DNA of 64,000 nucleotides, taken from assembly GCF_038397745.1 (NCBI RefSeq), contig NZ_CP151636.1, positions 1,550,001 to 1,614,000 of the forward strand. The letters are read 5' to 3'. The position numbers were made by a program, and so were the translations under genes. This DNA is from Microbacterium sp. LWH11-1.2. Lineage in GTDB: Bacteria; Actinomycetota; Actinomycetes; Actinomycetales; Microbacteriaceae. Under the pieces are notes generated by a model. That model saw only the letters and a program-made list of their open reading frames with translations. It was not told the DNA's origin and searched no databases. Shown here piece after piece: positions 60,688-64,000 of the stretch. The first letter of the stretch is position 1; every line of letters begins with the position of its first letter.

Positions 60688-62915
60688 GCGACAACACCAA
60701 GCGAGGCCGCGGCAAGGCAGCGGTCGCCGAGCCCGAGCTGACCGAGGAAGAGAAGTACGAGGCCGAGCTCGCCGAGCAGGCGCGCCAGAACTCGGGCGAC
60801 TGGGACAGCGTCGCACCGGGCAAGGCCGACAACTTCGGTCCGAGCTTCGCGCGCATGATCGGCCTGCTGAAGCCCTCGGCGGTGTGGTTCGTCTTCGTGT
60901 CGATCCTCGGCGCCCTCGGCGTCGTCCTCACGGTCGCGGCACCCAAGGTGCTCGGCGAGGCGACGAACCTCGTCTACAAGGGCTTCATCTCCATCCAGCT
61001 CGGGCAGCCCAACGGCGACTTCCCCGGGTTCCCCGCCGGCACCTCGCAGGACGTCGTCGTCGAGGCCCTGCGCAGCGCGGGGCAGGACGACTTCGCGAAC
61101 CAGGTCGGCGCGCTCGGCGACTTCACGGTCGGACAGGGCGTCGACTTCGAGGCGCTGCGCTGGATCATCGCCGCGGTCCTCGCGATCTACGTCGCGGCGG
61201 CGTTCCTCACCTGGATCCAGGGCTACGTCATCAACGTGATCATGGTGCGCACGATGTGGCGCCTCCGGGAATCGGTCGAGGCGAAGATCAACCGTCTGCC
61301 CCTGTCTTACTTCGACAAGGTGCAGCGCGGTGAGCTGATCTCGCGGGTCACGAACGACATCGACAACATCACGCAGACGATGCAGCAGTCGCTGTCCGGA
61401 GCGCTCACCTCGGTGCTCACCGTGATCGGCGTGCTGTTCATGATGTTCTCGATCTCGTGGCAGCTGGCGCTCGTCGCCCTCATCACACTGCCGCTGATGG
61501 CCGTGATCTTCGGTGTCATCGGTCCGCGTTCGCAGAAGGCGTTCGGCGCTCAGTGGCGCAAGGTCGGCCGACTGAACGCCCGCGTCGAGGAGGCCTTCTC
61601 GGGCCACGCCCTCGTCAAGGTGTTCGGACGCGAGAACGACGCGCTCGATAAGTTCCAGGTCGAGAACGAAGAGCTGTTCCAGGCGAGCTTCAAGGCGCAG
61701 TTCCTCTCCGGCATCATCATGCCGGCGATGATGTTCGTCGGCAGCCTCAGCTACGTGGGCATCGCGGTGCTCGGCGGGCTGATGGTCGCGAACGGTCAGC
61801 TCCGTCTCGGCGACGTGCAGGCGTTCATCCAGTACTCGCAGCAGTTCACGCAGCCGCTGTCCGAGCTGGGCGGCATGGCCGCGGTCGTGCAGTCCGGCAC
61901 CGCGTCGGCCGAGCGCGTCTTCCAGCTGCTGGACGCCGACGAGCAGGAGGCGGACGACGCCGATGCTCCGGAGCTCGCCGACGGCAAGGGCGTCATCGAG
62001 TTCGAGAACGTCGCGTTCTCCTACACGCCCGAGCGCCCGCTCATCCAGGACCTGTCCTTCCGAGTGGAACCGGGACAGACCGTCGCGATCGTCGGACCGA
62101 CCGGTGCGGGCAAGACCACGCTGGTCAACCTGATCATGCGGTTCTACGAGCTCAGCGGCGGCCGGATCATGCTCGACGGTCAGGACATCGCCGAGATCAC
62201 CCGCGACGATCTGCGCTCCCGCACCGGCATGGTGCTTCAGGATCCGTGGCTGTTCGCAGGCAGCATCCGCGAGAACATCCGGTACGGCCGCTCCACGGCG
62301 AGCGACGACGAGGTTCTCGAGGCGGCCAAGGCGACGTACGTCGACCGATTCGTGCACGCTCTCCCCGAGGGCTACGACACGGTCCTCGACGAGGACGCCT
62401 CGAACGTCTCGGCGGGTGAGCGCCAGCTCATCACCATCGCCCGCGCGTTCGTCGCGCAGCCGTCGATCCTCATCCTCGATGAGGCCACGTCGGCGGTCGA
62501 CACCCGCACCGAGCTGCTGCTGCAGCACGCCATGGCGGCACTCCGTGAGGGCCGCACGTCGTTCGTGATCGCGCACCGCCTGTCGACCATCCGCGACGCC
62601 GACCTCATCCTCGTGATGGAGCACGGTGACATCGTGGAGAAGGGCACGCACGACGAGCTCATCGCCGCGCAGGGCGCCTACTGGCGCCTGTACCAGTCGC
62701 AGTTCGAGCAGGCGGCCACCGACCTCGATGCCGAAGAAGCGCTCACCGGGACGACCCCGGTCGTCGTCACCGGCGACGCCGACGACAGTGCTCAGGCCGA
62801 GGCGGATGACGCCGCAGCCGGCGCGTCGGTCGGTGCGCAGTCGCCGACGGCAGAGGCCGCGGCCGCGCAGCGCCTGGTGGAGGACGGTGCCGACGACTCC
62901 GGTCGCCGGGCCTGA
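60684..62915 (+). CDS. ABC exporter half-transporter with catalytic ATP site
   Basis: 743 residues: an 50-residue charged N-terminal extension, six membrane helices with a periplasmic insertion (about 100-155), and an ATPase domain. Walker A GPTGAGKTT (471-479), Walker B LILDEATSAVD with Glu600, switch His631 (AHRLSTI), but a degenerate signature VSAGE (575-579), exactly complementary to its partner. A low-complexity Ala/Asp tail follows from about residue 690. Probable multidrug or lipid exporter. Confidence 0.93.
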   Translation: MSDNTKRGRGKAAVAEPELTEEEKYEAELAEQARQNSGDWDSVAPGKADNFGPSFARMIGLLKPSAVWFVFVSILGALGVVLTVAAPKVLGEATNLVYKGFISIQLGQPNGDFPGFPAGTSQDVVVEALRSAGQDDFANQVGALGDFTVGQGVDFEALRWIIAAVLAIYVAAAFLTWIQGYVINVIMVRTMWRLRESVEAKINRLPLSYFDKVQRGELISRVTNDIDNITQTMQQSLSGALTSVLTVIGVLFMMFSISWQLALVALITLPLMAVIFGVIGPRSQKAFGAQWRKVGRLNARVEEAFSGHALVKVFGRENDALDKFQVENEELFQASFKAQFLSGIIMPAMMFVGSLSYVGIAVLGGLMVANGQLRLGDVQAFIQYSQQFTQPLSELGGMAAVVQSGTASAERVFQLLDADEQEADDADAPELADGKGVIEFENVAFSYTPERPLIQDLSFRVEPGQTVAIVGPTGAGKTTLVNLIMRFYELSGGRIMLDGQDIAEITRDDLRSRTGMVLQDPWLFAGSIRENIRYGRSTASDDEVLEAAKATYVDRFVHALPEGYDTVLDEDASNVSAGERQLITIARAFVAQPSILILDEATSAVDTRTELLLQHAMAALREGRTSFVIAHRLSTIRDADLILVMEHGDIVEKGTHDELIAAQGAYWRLYQSQFEQAATDLDAEEALTGTTPVVVTGDADDSAQAEADDAAAGASVGAQSPTAEAAAAQRLVEDGADDSGRRA

Positions 62916-62923
62916 TCACCTGC

Positions 62924-62970
62924 ACAGCACGACGCCCCATCCCGTTCTCCGGGGTGGGGCGTCGTGCTGT
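62924..62970. terminator. bidirectional terminator hairpin after the exporter genes
   Basis: 16-bp perfect stem, 62924-62939 (ACAGCACGACGCCCCA) with 62955-62970, and a 15-nt loop with some internal pairing. It lies between the exporter operon and the convergent carboxypeptidase gene. Confidence 0.8.
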
Positions 62971-62982
62971 TGTCGAAGCCGG

Positions 62983-64000
62983 TCAGGACTCGTCGGAATG
63001 GATGCCGAGCAGCTGCAGCGGGTGCGTCAGCCGCCACCAGGGACTCGGCCCCTCGACGTCCTCCGCGAGCACGAGCGGTGTCGTCACGGAGTCGAGCGGG
63101 CCCGCCGTGGTCAGTGTGCCCACCGTGCCCTTCTGCTCGCGCTGGTCGCCCAAGGCGAAGTCCGTCGTCGTGGTCGCGGTCGACCCGTTCCAGAGCACGA
63201 CGTTCGCGTCGTCAGCGGTGACGATCTCGACCTTCTCGCCCCAGAGCGTCGTGACCTCTCCGACGACCGTGCCCTTCTCGACGGCGGGGGCCTGCGCCTG
63301 CAGCGCGGCCTCGGTCTCGGCGAAGAGCGCGCGCGTCGCGGCGAGGCGCTGCTCGTCATCCGCCTGGTTCAGCACCGCGGCGTAGAGCCGCACGGTGGTG
63401 TCGCCGACTGCGAGGTCCTTCGCCGTCAGCAGGTTCCACCCGACCAGTGATCCGGTCTTGATGCCCACGACGCCCGGGTCGACGAGCATTCCGTTCGTGT
63501 TGACCACTGTGCCCGCTCCGGGCAGATCGACCACCGGGGTTCCGACGATCTCGGCGAAGACCGGGTTCTTCATCGCCCATTCGCCGAGCGTGATCAGCGC
63601 CTCCGGGGTCGCCACGTTGCCCTCGTCGAAACCGGACGGCGTGACGACGGTGATGCCGCCGAGCCCGCGCTCCCGCAACCACACGGCAGCGGCGTCCGCG
63701 AACTGCTCGTCGGACCCCCAGATCTCCGAGGCCAGCCGGTCGATGTAGTTGTTCGCCGAGCCCATCAGCGTGCCCTGCAGCAGCTGATACTCCGTCAGCA
63801 CGCCGTCGACCGGCACGTCCAGGGCCGATTGGTCCGACCTCCGGTACTCCCAGTACTCATCCTCGTCGTCGCTGTCGAACGAGAACTCCGGCCCCTGCTC
63901 GCCGAGGGCCAGCGGCATCCGGTCGAGCACCATCAGAGTGCTCACGACCTTGGTGATGCTGGCGATGCTCGCGGCGTCCGGCGTGGAGGCGGCCGTGCTC
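62983..64000 (-). CDS. D-alanyl-D-alanine carboxypeptidase (PBP, S11 family), 5' end beyond the window
   Basis: The reverse frame is open to the right edge, so the N-terminus with its signal peptide is missing. Visible active-site motifs: SxxK in ASITK near the edge, SxN in LMGSANNYIDRLAS, and KTG in VGIKTGSLVGWNLLTA; GITVVTPSGFDEGN also fits. It would trim D-Ala from peptidoglycan stem peptides outside the membrane. The C-terminal domain is about 100 residues and ends without a clear amphipathic anchor. An acidic insert (DSDDEDEYWEY) lies between the first two motifs. Confidence 0.87.
   Translation of the reverse strand, partial: STAASTPDAASIASITKVVSTLMVLDRMPLALGEQGPEFSFDSDDEDEYWEYRRSDQSALDVPVDGVLTEYQLLQGTLMGSANNYIDRLASEIWGSDEQFADAAAVWLRERGLGGITVVTPSGFDEGNVATPEALITLGEWAMKNPVFAEIVGTPVVDLPGAGTVVNTNGMLVDPGVVGIKTGSLVGWNLLTAKDLAVGDTTVRLYAAVLNQADDEQRLAATRALFAETEAALQAQAPAVEKGTVVGEVTTLWGEKVEIVTADDANVVLWNGSTATTTTDFALGDQREQKGTVGTLTTAGPLDSVTTPLVLAEDVEGPSPWWRLTHPLQLLGIHSDES

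Noticed and set aside
1..64000. CRISPR arrays, insertion sequences, rRNA and tRNA genes
   Set aside because: No regularly spaced repeats, terminal inverted repeats with a transposase, or RNA gene sequences were recognised anywhere in the window by reading; no computational scan was possible.

Overview
The window is a stretch of chromosome from a high-GC actinomycete, most probably a Microbacteriaceae such as Microbacterium. The evidence is the GC-rich third positions, the long chains of ATGA/GTGA-overlapping genes, the many apparently leaderless promoters, the coproporphyrin-type heme genes (ChdC/HemQ present), the DUF222-HNH gene and the Holin-X/DUF3618 proteins. I see no rRNA, tRNA, prophage, transposase or CRISPR array. 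About 62 genes fill almost every base, and no gene-free stretch exceeds about 250 bp.

Layout. 1-1.9 kb: end of a glyoxylate unit (glcG, then malate synthase G running off the left edge). 2.0-3.8 kb: pyrE with an overlapping ROK kinase, then a small membrane coiled-coil protein. 3.9-16.1 kb: a peptidoglycan-salvage locus. An MFS transporter and an RpiR/MurR-type regulator read left. A peptide ABC importer (dppABC...DF) reads right, with murQ, anmK, a GNAT, an L-Ala-D/L-Glu type epimerase and an AmiE-like serine amidase between its subunits. 16.1-21.5 kb: small membrane protein, YdeI-like protein, NagD-like phosphatase, and a TetR regulator divergent from an amidohydrolase plus an NhaC-like antiporter. 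21.5-23.9 kb: manganese uptake (mntR, membrane protein, mntH) with paired operator-like sequences on the mntH promoter. 23.9-41.4 kb: housekeeping and accessory genes, including an rRNA/tRNA methyltransferase-like protein, MATE exporter, M13 peptidase, a beta-lactamase-fold protein without its catalytic residues, an MFS exporter, lactate monooxygenase-like oxidase, POT peptide transporter, glycyl-tRNA synthetase, a WYL regulator with an epoxide hydrolase, and an HhH-GPD protein.

41.4-53.2 kb: the heme cluster. hemA reads left; hemE, hemY/cgoX, chdC/hemQ, hemC, hemD, hemB and hemL read right. A NAD-dependent epimerase/ArsR pair and a YtxH / Holin-X / DUF3618 membrane trio are interspersed. Together these cover glutamyl-tRNA to coproheme decarboxylation except the ferrochelatase, which is not in the window. 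53.3-64 kb: a DUF222-HNH nuclease under a LexA-type box, a conserved actinobacterial small protein, an ABC ATPase with a 400-residue acidic and His-rich tail, a 3-hydroxyisobutyryl-CoA hydrolase-like enzyme, a heterodimeric ABC exporter preceded by a candidate leader peptide, and a D-Ala-D-Ala carboxypeptidase running off the right edge.

Two window-wide patterns stand out. At 23 genes an nANNNT -10 hexamer ends 6 or 7 nt before the start codon, which implies leaderless mRNAs and fixes several start sites. The heptamer GGATGCC/GGCATCC appears much more often than base composition would give.
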